The notes below the pieces were generated by a model. That model had not been told where the DNA came from, did no database searches, and worked only from the letters and a program-made list of their open reading frames with translations. The position numbers and the translations under genes were made by a program. Of a stretch of 64,000 bases of DNA, positions 1 to 10,695 are shown piece after piece (the first letter of the stretch is position 1; every line of letters starts with the position of its first letter). Source of the DNA: Scalesia atractyloides (lineage: Eukaryota > Streptophyta > Magnoliopsida > Asterales > Asteraceae); the NCBI GenBank assembly GCA_947069175.1, contig CAMTDV010000013.1, positions 58,534,610-58,598,609 of the forward strand. Direction: 5' to 3'.

Positions 1-541
1 CAAGTCGGCCCGGATCTTAGCCTAGTTGCTCTCACAAAATTCGAAACGTGACGTCTCAATCTTTATGTAAACATCTACCACAAACTGTTGTAGCGATCTA
101 CCACCAAACAGAAGCACATTTTCGGTAGATCGAATCTAGAACTTGAAACACTAGTACTCTCGCATAGCCACGGTTGTTCTACCACTTCGTGTGTTAGCCT
201 CTGAACGATGAAGATATTTAAAAAACAAACAGTTAATAAAGTAAAACGCAATAGGGTATTTTTATGATCGTCACTTAAAAGAAAAATAAATTGTTGGTAC
301 CTTCCATTTCTCCTTCGATGTTGCCATTGTTGCGATCCTCATCGATCGATACTCCATTACGTGATATGTTAGCATGCCAACCCAACTCACCATTAGGAAA
401 AAGTATAGGATACGACAATGGATCTTAATAATTGAAGTAAGGCTGAATAGTTTGGCTATATTCAGACCTATCGTAAATAACAATACTTTGTTTGTACGAA
501 GTGATATTGTCATTACCTTCAACCCAAATACTAGCAACCTA
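1..541 (-). pseudogene. Helitron helicase fragment (Helitron-like N domain)
   Basis: On the minus strand two stretches read as the conserved N-terminal 'helitron helicase-like' region of plant Helitron Rep/helicase proteins. The first (about 541-300) contains a WVEGN..ITSYK block, then a YDRSEYSQ block and DPLSYPILFPNGELGWH. The second (about 140-1) contains LLFGGR.LQQFVVDVYIKIETSR. The order and spacing fit the family: a rolling-circle transposase-helicase acting on DNA in the nucleus. At least two in-frame stops are present, one just before DPLSYP and one near position 22, and the segment between the blocks is not clearly coding, so it is either an intron or decay. The N-terminal part is cut off where the Copia-1 LTR begins at 551, and the C-terminal part lies outside the window. 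This is a dead fragment. I am fairly sure of the family and not of the exact exon limits. Confidence 0.8.
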
Positions 542-550
542 TATAATCAT

Positions 551-2975
551 TGAAGAAAGTAACAATTCAGCTGGTCAAATAAGGTTAAATAAAGTCAAAC
601 AACTGATGAGCCAACATCTGATGGAATAAATCCAAACCACTGATGAGTTTGCTAACCTCTGATGAGTAATAACATCAGATGATAGACAAACACTGATGAT
701 GTTGCTAACCTCTGATGGAGTAATAACATCATATGTTAGGCACACACTGTTGGTGGTAGACAGCCACTACTGGATAACCACTACTAGGTATAAAATCAGT
801 GGTTAGTGAGTCTGTGGTTGAATCAGTGGTTTTGCTATACAACTACTGTTGGTGTGTTAGTAGTGGTTTATCTTGCTATAAAACATGATTAAAATTAAAC
901 AACAACAAACTTAAATTTAAACTAACACATAATTAAAACTAAAACAACTACATAATTAGTACTCAAACTAATTCGAGAAAAAAAGTACATGGAAATAAAA
1001 TTAACTAACCCATAATAAAACATTAGATAAACCACACAATATATCATTATTATCATCATTGCAGTGGAGGCAACCATCGTCAAAGTTGTTCTAAGGTTCC
1101 CAAACCATTTCTTCATCCAACTGTGGTTCGTATTCTGCCCCAGGGCCAGTTTTGTACCCTTCTACCCAACTCGGTAGTTCTTGTGTTTGACTGGGGTTTT
1201 CCACATGAGGGCGGTTTGAAGGTGGAGGATGTTTTGGCGGTACAGGAGTGTTTGCCACCGGACGGTGATGCCCCTCCCCAATTCGTAGTCCACCAAATTT
1301 TAGTTGAGCAAAGGTATAGTCATACGCCCAATTCAACTCTTCATCCATCAAAAAAATGGATCATCATGTTGAGGTTTTGTTACTGGAGGAGGGTTTATCA
1401 CCGGCGGAGGGGTTGTCACCGCAGGAGGGTTTGAAGTTGGAGGACGATAAACGACAGGATGAAAAGGGTTTGCCACTGTAGGGTTTGAAGGATGATTTGA
1501 AACTGCAAAGTTTATATTGCGACGGGATGATCGTCCATGGTTTGAAGGTCCTTGTGTTTCAACTGGAATTGGATAACCACCACCCATAGCTCTCAATTGA
1601 TATGTGTCTGGAGTGAATTGTGAACTGAAAAATCAATTTTAAAGCATTTAAAAATATTTTGGTTATATATAAAGAAAAATTTGAAGATTTATAAATTAAC
1701 TTTACATATTTAAATTTATATAAGTATTATTTCTAATTACAACTGTATAAAGATATTAAGTATAAAACAGACCAACAAATAAACATTTTTAAACCTATGT
1801 TTACAGCAGTTAAAAGTTACAAAACAAACCAATAAAAGCGAGAAAGCTTACAACAATGCAAGTAGAATAGGCGAGAAATAATGCAAGACCTAGTTGTAAA
1901 GAGCCAAGAAACAATGCAAGGTATTGATATTCTGAAACGAAGTAAAAAAAGAACTTGTTAGGTGGATCATTTGAAGGTTTATTAATTGATGGAAGATTTT
2001 GGTATGGATTTAGTTAGACTGAGATTAACTTACAGTTGTAGGTTTAAATATTCTTTTGCTTTAGTTGCTCATTCCATGAAGCTATTCTCAGTTGTAGAGT
2101 TGAGAAACAATGCACTCTAGACTGTGATGTGGAGTGATTGTAGAGTCTTACAAATTTATAGAGCTCCAAGCATGCTTTACCACCCACCAGTCACTGTTTG
2201 CTTTACAGTTGTAATAGCAAGTGTAAAAGCAACTGTAAAAGCAAAACTGATAGGTTAAGTAGTAAAAAATCTAAAGGACAACAATAAAAAATCAAAAGAT
2301 TCTCTGATATAGGGAGTTGGTATTTGAAAAGGTTAGTATTTCACAACTGTTAAAGTAAGCCTAGTACTCAAAAGAGTAACTGAGAATATGTCAGTTTAAG
2401 GTCAATTGTAACTCAAAGGCTTGGTATTGAAAAGGGCTCTATACATGACAGGTGTAAGAAAGGTTGACGATAACATCAGTGGTTAGTGAGTCAGTTGTTG
2501 AATCAGTGGTTTTGCTATATAACTATTATTGGTGTGTTAGCAGTGGTTTGTCATCATTGGTTTGCATCAGTGGTTTCTGATAAGTGGATAGGATTACAAG
2601 GACTGATACTTATTTTCTTATAAGTTCATGTGGCATTTATGCCAAGTTTGCTTTAATTCATAACATTTGAGAGATTGTTTTCATTGTCAAGCTTTTGTAA
2701 TTATGGTTACTTGCATATGACTCATAATCTCCCCCTCAGCCTAAGATCACTAATTTGCTCGTACAGAATGTAAGGAAGATAGGTTAGATTGATAATCGAT
2801 GAAAGTGATCAAATAGAATAGTACATGCACAGATGATGACAAACTAAACAATACAAGAACTTTATTATGATTACTTGCTATAAACTAAACATTACAAGAA
2901 TAGTACACGCTTTCGTAATTATGATTACTTGCTATACACTAAACATTACAAGAACAGATGATGCCAAAACTAAAC
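551..2975 (-). repeat. Copia-1 low-coordinate (3') LTR, rearranged
   Basis: Positions 551-870 and about 2440-2960 match parts of the LTR at 26526-27609. Shared phrases include TGAAGAAAGTAACAATT at the outer end, the ATCAGTGGTTAGTGAGTC block, and the CAGCCTAAGATCACT block near 2738. A roughly 1.5-kb segment with a gene-like locus (885-2440) splits it, and a block of about 85 bp (around 793-868 and 2474-2553) occurs on both sides of that segment. The first 300 or so bases of the LTR (equivalent to 27290-27609) are missing next to the ORF3 stop. The 890-1080 and 1630-1840 stretches hold no recognisable gene. Confidence 0.6.
1089..1624 (-). pseudogene. Proline-rich gene-like exon inside the Copia-1 LTR
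   Basis: The minus-strand reading runs from a pyrimidine-AG acceptor at 1625-1627 to a stop just after a WEP ending near 1089. It encodes a low-complexity Pro/Thr/Asn-rich segment, then an acidic C-terminus with the phrase WVEGYKTGPGAEYEP. The frame breaks once at a run of seven T (about 1350-1356 on the plus strand): one frame ends ...DDPFF, the other continues DEELNWAYDYTF. Upstream on the same strand are a possible second exon (about 1931-1852, acceptor TTTCAG, donor GTAAGC, hydrophobic reading) and a TATA-like CTATAAATT with a short ATG segment near 2155-2050. I do not recognise the protein; a transduplicated host gene or an accessory gene of another transposon are both possible. The homopolymer shift makes it probably non-functional. 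The exon model is inference. Confidence 0.45.
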
Positions 2976-2979
2976 TTTA

Positions 2980-3107
2980 TTACTGATCTTTATTTATCAT
3001 CAATGATTCCCTTATTTGGCCTTTGAACCGAAGTTCAAAGTCTAGGGCAATCATGTCTTCTACATCCCTTTCAAGCTCAAGATTCAACAAGTCTTGGGGA
3101 TCAGCTG
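2980..3107 (-). pseudogene. Copia-1 ORF3, C-terminal end
   Basis: The open minus-strand frame reads DPQDLLNLELERDVEDMIALD and on to a stop at 2980. It is separated from the rest of ORF3 by the gag-only element: its upstream edge is the AGCTG target site at 3103-3107, and the frame resumes at 11941. It is the acidic, charged tail of the env-position ORF of a SIRE-like copia element. Function is unknown, and the term env-like refers to position only. Between 2980 and the LTR homology there is no clear polypurine tract. Confidence 0.6.
3103..3107. repeat. Target-site duplication AGCTG, left
   Basis: AGCTG immediately precedes the TGTAACATCC start of the LTR and matches AGCTG at 11936-11940, directly after the ...GTGTGACA end of the other LTR. 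Confidence 0.92.
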
Positions 3108-3296
3108 TGTAACATCCGTAAAAAAACGGGTTAACCAAACCCGCTTCGTTTATTAACTGAACATCCACTTAAAAATTTCGTTGCGTATTTAATGCTCAAA
3201 TTAATTTTATACAATACATAATTAATAAATATACTAGAATTTAAAATCAATAATTGAAAATTTATAATAAATAATGAAATAAAAATAAATTGCTGA

Positions 3297-3372
3297 TGCC
3301 GGGTTTCGAACCCGGGTCAGCCGGATGAAATCTCAAGACCTAACTCACACCCACTTAACCACTCCGTCACTT
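3297..3372 (-). other. tRNA-like module 1 (class II, Ser/Leu-like) in 5' LTR
   Basis: On the minus strand: GGAGTGGTTAAG in A-box position, a long variable-arm-like middle, and CCGGGTTCGAAACCCGG, which forms a complete T-arm with 5-bp stem and consensus B box. It resembles tRNA-Ser or tRNA-Leu but lacks a standard anticodon stem, so it is likely a pseudo-tRNA. Confidence 0.6.
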
Positions 3373-4375
3373 GACCCATTTGTGTTATATAATGAAACAA
3401 ATAACATTTATAATAAAACTCGAATTAAAACCCAGTGAATCAGCGCGCCTATTTCGCAGTCGCCGAAAATCCCGACTACTTCGCCAATCATTGACGGTTT
3501 CTATTGACTTAACGGATGAATTAACATCAACGTCGGTTATAACTGAAAAACCTTAAAGTCACTCATTCAAATCATCAAACCATAACCGAATAATTTTGAA
3601 TTCGAAACCGGAAATGTAATTAAATCCGAGTTATACTTTATTCATCAGTTAAGCTCGCGAGTTTATCAAACTTACACTCTCCAATTCGCTCAGAAAACCT
3701 CGCCACAAGTCGCCGGAATCCTCTGCAAGTTAATCGGAAATTATCACCGGAAAACCAAATTCATTCCATCCCTTCTGCTTACTCTAAAATAAGATTTTTA
3801 GAGCTCATACCGACATCACCCACACTCACCTTAAACTCCCTGAAGAATCTCTGTCGCAAGAAATACATCGCCGGAATTCTCTGCAAGTCGCCGGAAAACC
3901 GAGACTTTCATCAACACGGTAAATACCTCGACTCTTTCTGTTTCAATCCATTGTTAGACTATTACTAACATCAATCCATCAACCAGAATCAATCCCAGAC
4001 GACGTTGCCGAATATTCTGCTTTCGCCGGAAAACTTCTGGAATTTCCAGAATCACGCTGTGAATTGGTATAATCACCTAAACCTTCTGTTAACCATTGTT
4101 TAGTAACTCAATTTCACATCTAATCAATCAAAACTGTTAATCGATCCGAACAGACGGAGTTCACAAAACAGAGCCGACGATCCTTGCCGGAGTTCTGAGA
4201 AAGACATCTGTTCGGTACATTCATTTCCAAAACTCTCTCTATTTCATCGCATTACAATCGCTTATAAAGTTCGTTAATTGAATTTAACAAGAAACAGTTG
4301 AATAATCGTTGTCTGTGTTTTGAACGAAGAAGATGAATTCGAACTAATGTATAATTGAAATTAAAACAAGAAAAT

Positions 4376-4436
4376 AAACCGGGTTGCAAACACACAGCAA
4401 ACGTCTCGAGTTCGATCCCTATCACGACCCTATCCT
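4376..4436 (+). other. tRNA-like module 2, truncated, in 5' LTR
   Basis: Keeps the B-box half (GAGTTCGATCCC) but has lost 28 bases containing the A-box hairpin that are present in the 3' LTR copy at 10443-10527. Confidence 0.5.
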
Positions 4437-4521
4437 CGGAAATAAAAATGTTTTTTTTTTTAAACCGAACCGGGTTAACTCACTACAAGAGGTTAAGTAT
4501 AATAAAAATCAGTATATTAAC

Positions 4522-4605
4522 CAGGTTAGACACACAGTCCAGCGGTGGACTGTGTGAAACACTAAACCACAGGTCCCGGGTTCGAGACCTGTTGACGGCA
4601 CCTGT
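4522..4605 (+). other. tRNA-like module 3 in 5' LTR
   Basis: GGTTAGACAC leader, then CACACAGTCCA and TGGACTGTGTG arms forming an 11-bp hairpin with a D-arm-like core, then the perfect B box GGTTCGAGACC. Confidence 0.55.
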
Positions 4606-4691
4606 TCGATATAATTAAAATCTTTTTAAAATAAATGAATTCTGATTAAATTAAATAGTGTATGAATATAATTAAAAACAGAAATATTTCG

Positions 4692-4770
4692 GGTTAGACA
4701 CGTAGCTCAGTTGGTAGAGCTGCGTGCACGCGTACGAGAGGTCACGGGTTCGAGTCTCCCCCAGCGCATA
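4692..4770 (+). other. tRNA-like module 4 in 5' LTR
   Basis: Best A box of the set, TAGCTCAGTTGGTAGAGC, which forms a D-arm. A CGTGC/GTACG stem stands where the anticodon arm would be, followed by ACGGGTTCGAGTCTC as B box. Spacing between boxes is as in a tRNA. Confidence 0.6.
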
Positions 4771-4788
4771 CTTACACAAGACCGAACC

Positions 4789-4827
4789 GGTCAACAGTCA
4801 AAGTCAACGGTCAACCCAAAAAGTCAA
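4789..4827 (+). promoter_or_regulatory. W-box cluster in the gag-only LTR
   Basis: Several GGTCAAC or AGTCAA(A/C) units in under 40 bases. These are reverse complements of TTGAC(C/T), the WRKY-factor W box. The 3' LTR copy at about 10876-10927 has one extra unit. Regulatory meaning is inferred. Confidence 0.4.
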
Positions 4828-5271
4828 CATTTTTTTATATTTTTATTTATTTATTTTAGTTAAAAATCAATTAAAAATACTTAAAAATAACATTTTTAAA
4901 GTTAGAAAGAGACCTTAAACTCACAAAAATAAACCGAACAGTCCCATTAAGAACACTAATTGAAAATACTGATCTCAAATAAGAGTTTATTTATTTATCG
5001 AACTATTATGTTATTATTTAGGTTAGTTCCCTTGCCGTTCAAATCCGAATTCGTGCGCATTCATCATCAATCCAAGAAACGCACCCACTGTGAGTGAATT
5101 CTTACAAATTCCCCTTTTTATTCATGTTTTGGGGTGTATCATGTGTCGCTTAAACTAATTCGTTTATTCAAACTCGTGCTATACCATTTATGATCTAAAC
5201 TTAGAATGTAAATATTGTTTGTTGTTATGTATTACATATTGTCAAGTTGTATGCAAATTATTTGTTAGGCC

Positions 5272-5427
5272 CATCAGTTCCTCGTGGGAGACGAGTTGAA
5301 CAACGAGTGCCTTAAAACTCATTCATTAAGCCCATCAGTTCGTAGAACAACGCGTGCCTCAAAACTCATTCATTAGGCCCATCAGTTCCTCGTGGGAGAC
5401 GAGTTGAACAACGCATGCCTCAAAACA
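5272..5427 (+). repeat. Three-unit minisatellite in 5' LTR
   Basis: Units of about 61, 47 and 56 bases beginning (A/G)GCCCATCAGTTC and ending AAAACTCATTCATT. The middle unit lacks the CTCGTGGGAGACGAG hairpin. The same array is at 11364-11527 and, reversed, near 62808-62966. Confidence 0.85.
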
Positions 5428-5834
5428 ATCTATTGTTGTATGTGTGTGCAATATTTAATATTAAGTGTTTTGTGAATAAATTTACATCTACATTTACTCA
5501 TATGTGGTTATGCACTTTATTTTATAATCAATTCAATAAACACGTTTAAATGTTTTAATAGGATTCACTCGCCAACTTTTTGTTGATCCAAAAACCATTT
5601 TTACACATGATACAGGTGGACAGGATGAAGCAAGGAACACATAGAAAAGTGCCTTAGAAGGAAAATAATGAAGCCTAGAAAGATGTATAGAACATGTTGA
5701 ACTTGTATGATATGATTGTATGATCTCCTTTAAATTGTAATAATAAATATGAAACATTATAATAAATGTCATGAGCTTTGATGAAAACCCAATCATGCCC
5801 CGATCACCTTTTCCGCTACGGGTCGGGGTGTGAT

Positions 5835-5846
5835 TGGTATCAGAGC
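5835..5846 (+). promoter_or_regulatory. Primer-binding site (tRNA-iMet)
   Basis: TGGTATCAGAGC, the standard complement of plant initiator-Met tRNA 3' end, directly follows the 5' LTR. This is the site for first-strand DNA synthesis. Confidence 0.92.
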
Positions 5847-6677
5847 TTTTGACTATAGGGATATAGGATAGGTTATTAGACCCTTAGAGCCTATACTATA
5901 GTTGATTAGATTTTAAATTGTTTATGTGGTTACATGCAAACTCATGATGTTTATTTCTTTCATATTTATTACATATACAAATGCATGCAAACACTTCCAA
6001 TATTACATTTTGTGATACATAATGAATCATACTTACAGTCAAACATACATACTTACATACATATTCATCATACATATTTCAATGTTCACATATTCAAATC
6101 ATCTTCATACTTCCGTTATTCAAGATTTTGTCGCATTTTTCATTTTTCAAATCTCATCAAAGTGAGTTCTGCGACGGGCATGTAGTAACTGTAAGGGTAC
6201 CAGTACCGGTAGTCGGAACGTCCTGTCTAGGTTGGCATTCATATAAATCCAATATAACGGACCAGTTTGCCTACCTGGGGACTAACGATGAGAGTACGAA
6301 GGACCTATTAGGCCAAAGCATGCCACACCAAACGTCATTCGAACTAACCCCACTTTGAGGTGTCACCGTATCCACACCTGGATACATTCCGAATATCATA
6401 CGTTACATACATATTTCTCGATCTTCTCCGGGTTTTAGTGTACGTAACCAGGCTAACACATGCGAACCATATGAAAAACCCGGTAATCATGGGGCCCACA
6501 TGATTACGAAGGTGAAGTATGGCGGCATGCAAGGCCCAATTACGAGCAAAGCCCAAGACATCCTATGGATGTAGTAGATTTATTATTCTATATTTATTTT
6601 ATGAATGTTCATTCCTAAAATACGACGCATAACCCCTAAAACGTCCAACTCATACTCTTGATATGTATTCCTTGTAG

Positions 6678-7991
6678 ATGTCTTCTAATTCCGCTCGTAG
6701 GAAGATGAGATCAGGAAAAGCCCGCGAGCGCATGGCTGCCCAAATCGCTCAACAAATGGTTGCCGTAATACCCAACATTGTAGTTCAAGTTCAACAAGCC
6801 CTTACCGCTAATCCCGTCAATCAAGAAGATCAAAATGTTGTCAACCCTCCCTCAATTACCACTAAATGCACCTTCAAGCATTTCAAATCCTACGACCCTC
6901 CAAAATACGAAGGGACTGAAGGTGTCACCGCTCTCCTCCATTGGTTTGAAGAAATGGAAAACACTTTTCTAAATTGCGATTGCCCCGATGATCGGAAAGT
7001 GCGATATGCTACTGGTCGTTTACTTGGAATAGCACTTACATGGTGGAATACAGAGAAGGCCGAACGAGGTGTTGAAGATGCTATGACTTTGACTTGGGAA
7101 GAGTTGAAGGAAATCATGACAAGACGGTTTTGCCCAAGAAGCGAAATCAAGAAATTGGAGGATGAGTTCTATTCTTTGAAACAAAAGGAAGGCGCCACAC
7201 CACATACAACAAGAGATTCCTCGAGTTAAATCAAATGGTTCCCATATTGTTCACTCCTCTTTACCGTTTGATCGAGCACTACATTCGAGGTCTTCCTTCA
7301 AAATTTCAAGACTCTGTAATAAGTACCACACCTGCAACTTTGGAAGCAGCAATGGAGTTAGCTACAGAGCTCACCGAGAACCGCATACGAAATAAGGACT
7401 TCAAGGAGGAGAAGAAGAAGGATAAAGCATCAACTGAAACCTCAAACTCTACCTAAACCGAATCCCCTTCTCAACCCATTTCTAAGAGAAAACGAGATGG
7501 GCAACTTTTCGCTGTCACCCAACGCAATCAACACGCCTCACAAGCCGTACCCCTCCAAGCTATCCCAATCACTCAAGTAGCACCCAACTCAACTTACCCA
7601 AATAAGAAACCTTACCTTGGACCTCACCCTCAATGTAACACCTATTTTTATCACCATCCATCTACCTTACCTTGTCGACTATGTGCGAATTGTGGACGCT
7701 ATGGTCATTTGAGCAAGGTTTGCCACACCTCTCAAAACCAAACCTCACCCCCTACTCAAAACATGATCCAAACATATCAACAACCCCAATACCCCATGTT
7801 CCCATATGTTCGAGCTTGTTTTAATTATGGCGACCCTACCCACTTTAGAAACACGTTCCCTCGATTGGTTAACATCAAACCCAGTTAACCAAACAAATCA
7901 AGAAAACCTAACCACTAGGCCACCAGCAAGAGGAAGAATTTTCAACATCAACGCCAATCCTGTTGAAGATAATGACAAACCACCCAACTAG
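6678..7991 (+). pseudogene. gag: Gag of the gag-only element (frameshifted)
   Basis: Starts with an ATG after a long leader and reads as a Ty3/gypsy capsid-nucleocapsid protein. About residues 70-165 hold the retrotransposon gag domain, with the phrases YDPPKYEGTEGV, LLHWFEEME, ALTWWNT and EIMTRRFCPRSEI. A frameshift near 7200 ends the first frame early; the gag reading continues in a second frame from about 7205 (FLELNQMV, HYIRGLP). A stop follows at 7454, after which the same frame runs on to a CCHC zinc knuckle (CANCGRYGHLSKVC, about 7682-7723) and a second knuckle degraded at its second and last cysteines (CFNYGDPTHFRNTF). Gag packages the element RNA in cytoplasmic particles. The two lesions make this copy non-coding. 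No pol follows. Confidence 0.85.
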
Positions 7992-8130
7992 TCTCCTTCA
8001 CCAAAAATCAAGATTCAACTCCATCCGCTTAGTTTTTATGTTTTTCTTTATGTTTTCTCAATTTTCACGTATCTCAATTATAAATTGGAAATTTATCCAA
8101 GAATTTTAATGCGAATTACTATTTCAGTTT

Positions 8131-8887
8131 GTTTTATACTCATTGATTTAACATTCATATCATCATACCTCACGATGTATCTCAGTCTCATCATTCAAAG
8201 AAGTTGGGCTGTGTCTCACTTCTACATAGACTAACCTCTCCATCATAACAAACGAGAGAGGTACTGTCATCATTCAAACATGTATACTATCAGAATTAAG
8301 ACTCAAGTTGTGGTTGTTGTGTTTGTTTATGTTTTAGAGTCACATGGAACTAATCATAACTTGCGGATAAAGCCAATGAAAATTTGACAAGAGTATGGTG
8401 GATACGCCGCTGGTACTTCCTATATATAAGTATTCTTGTCAAAGGATCAGAGGCATTGTCAGGCGGTTATGAGAAGTTCCATGTAAGATATAGTAATCTC
8501 TTGGTGGAAGTTGTTTTATACTCACTGATTTAGCATTCATATCATCATACATCTCAACGTATTTCAATCTCATCATTTAAAGAAGTTGAGCTGTGTCTCA
8601 CTTCTACATGGACTAACCTCTCCATCATAACAAACGAGAGAGGTACTGTCATCATTCAAACATGTATACTATCAGAATTAAGACTCAAGCTTCGGTTGTT
8701 GTGTTTGTTTATGTTCTAGAGTCACATCATAGAACTAATCATAACTTACTGATAAAACCAATGAAAATTTGACAAGAATATGGTGGATACGCCGCTGGTA
8801 CTTCCTATATATAAGTATTCTTGCCAAAGGATCAGAGGCATTGTCAGGCGGTTATGAGAAGTTCCATGTAGGTTTTAGTGGTAGAAG
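8131..8887 (+). repeat. Tandem duplication downstream of gag (period 382)
   Basis: Two head-to-tail copies, 8131-8512 and 8513-about 8887, sharing the series ACTCA(T/C)TGATTTA, GAGAGAGGTACTGTCATC, GGTGGATACGCCGCTGG and GTCAGGCGGTTATGAGAAG. The second copy is slightly shorter at its end. No ORF spans it. It occupies the place where pol would be. From 8888 to 9150 nothing is recognised. Confidence 0.9.
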
Positions 8888-9160
8888 TTTTGTTTTAGGG
8901 TATAACCTTATCTTTCCAAACGTATCAAACTCATATGCATAAAATCATACTTAGTCAATCAACTCTGTTTATCAATATTCTTTATCATAGGCAACAAAAA
9001 GCGATTCCTGTAGCAGGGTATTCAACCCTTACAAGGAACGTTACCGCCTCAAACAAATTTTAAACTCTTACTCCCTTCTAAGTATGTAATTGTCAAATTA
9101 AAACACCATCCTTTTGAGTCAAACATGCCACAACTTAAATTTCGGGACGAAATTTCTAAT

Positions 9161-9172
9161 AGTAGGGGATAC
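9161..9172 (+). promoter_or_regulatory. Polypurine tract of the gag-only element
   Basis: AGTAGGGGA, three bases before the TGTAAC start of the 3' LTR and preceded by the gypsy-typical ACGAAATTTCTAA. Primer for second-strand synthesis. Confidence 0.8.
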
Positions 9173-9360
9173 TGTAACATCCGTCAAAAACCGGGTTAAC
9201 CAAACCCGCTTCGTTTATTAACCGAACATCCAGTTAAAAATTTCGTTGCGTATTTAATGCTCAAATTAATTTTATACAATACATAATTAATAAATATATT
9301 AGAATTTAAAATCTACAATTGAAAATTTATAATAAATAATGAAATAAAAATAAATTACTG

Positions 9361-9435
9361 ATGCCGGGTTTCGAACCCGGGTCAGCCGGATGAAATCTCA
9401 AGACCTAACTCACACCCACTTAACCACTCCGTCAC
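9361..9435 (-). other. tRNA-like module 1 in 3' LTR
   Basis: Same A-box and T-arm sequence as 3297-3372 on the minus strand; the B-box arm CCGGGTTCGAAACCCGG is identical. Confidence 0.6.
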
Positions 9436-10442
9436 TTGACCCATTTGTGTTATATAATGAAACAAATAACATTTATAATAAAACTCGAATTAAAACCCAG
9501 TGAATCAGCACGCCTATTTCGCAGTCGCCGGAAATCCCGACGACTTCGCCAATCATTGACGGTTTCTATTGACTTAACGGATGAATTAACATCAACGTCG
9601 GTTATAACTGAAAAACCTTAAAGTCACTCATTCAAATCGTCAAACCATAACCGAATAATTTTGAATTTGAAACCGAAAATGTAATTAAATCCGAGTTATA
9701 CTTTATTCATCAGTTGAGCTCGCGAGTTTATCAAACTTACACTCTCCAATTCACTCAGAAAACCTCGCCGCAAGTCGCCGGAATCCTCTGCAAGTTAACC
9801 GGAAATTATCACCGGAAAACCGAATTCATTCCATCCCTTCTGCTTACTCTAAAATAGGATTTTTAGAGCTCATACCGACATCACCCACACTCACCTTAAA
9901 CTCCCTGAAGAATCTCTGTCGCAAGAAATACATCGCCGGAATTCTCTGCAAGTCGCCGGAAAACCGAGACTTTCATCAACACGGTAAATACCTCGACTCT
10001 TTCTATTTCAATCCATTGTTAGACTATTACTAACATCAATCCATCACCCAGAATCAATCCTGGATGACGTTGCCGAATATTCTGCGTTCGCCGGAAAACT
10101 TCTGGAATTTCCAGAATCACGCTGTGAATCGGTATAATCACCTAAACCTTCTGTTAACCATTGTTTAGTAACTCAATTTCACATCTAATCAATCAAAACT
10201 GTTAATCGATCCGAACAGACGGAGTTCACAAAACAGAGCCGACGATCCTTGCTGGAGTTCTGAGAAAGACATCTGTTCGGTACATTCATTTCCAAAACTC
10301 TCTCTATTTCATCGCATTACAATCGCTTATAAAGTTCGTTAATTGAATTTAACAAGAAACAGCTGAATAATCGTTGTCTGTGTTTTGAACGAAGAAGATG
10401 AATTTGAACTAATGTATAAGTGAAATTAAAACAAGATAATAA

Positions 10443-10527
10443 ACCGGGTTAGACACACAGTCCAGCGGTGGACTGTGTGCAAACACACAGCAAACGTCTC
10501 GAGTTCGATCCCTATCACGACCCTATC
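10443..10527 (+). other. tRNA-like module 2 (full) in 3' LTR
   Basis: GGGTTAGACAC leader, hairpin CACACAGTCCA with TGGACTGTGTG, then GAGTTCGATCCC as B box. Full-length version of the truncated copy at 4376. Confidence 0.55.
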
Positions 10528-10613
10528 CTCGGAAATAAAAATGTTTTTTTTTTAAACCGAACCGGGTTAACTCACTGTAAGATGTTAAGTATAATAAAAA
10601 TCAGTATATTAAC

Positions 10614-10695
10614 CAGGTTAGACACACAGTCTATTGGTGGACTGTGTGCAACATTAAACCACAGGTCCCGGGTTCGAGACCTGTTGACGGCACCG
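10614..10695 (+). other. tRNA-like module 3 in 3' LTR
   Basis: Same leader and B box (GGTTCGAGACC) as 4522-4605. The hairpin's first arm is changed (AGTCTATTGGTGG), weakening the stem. Confidence 0.5.

Larger units (their letters stand above)
3108..5834 (+). repeat. 5' LTR of the gag-only element
   Basis: Starts TGTAACATCCG. It ends ...GGTCGGGGTGTGA, running straight into the primer-binding site without the CA and spacer seen at the end of the 3' LTR. It aligns along its whole length with 9173-11935 with scattered substitutions and one 28-base deletion near 4385. It carries four tRNA-like modules and a three-unit minisatellite, described separately. The 3500-4340 stretch has repeated GCCGG-containing phrases and no ORF. 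Confidence 0.9.

Noticed and set aside
1123..1434. Plus-strand ORF of 103 codons
   Set aside because: It is the antisense shadow of the proline-rich minus-strand exon; no start context or domain of its own.
3297..3372. Functional host tRNA gene
   Set aside because: A and B boxes are good but the anticodon stem and acceptor stem do not pair properly, and the unit is repeated with the LTR.
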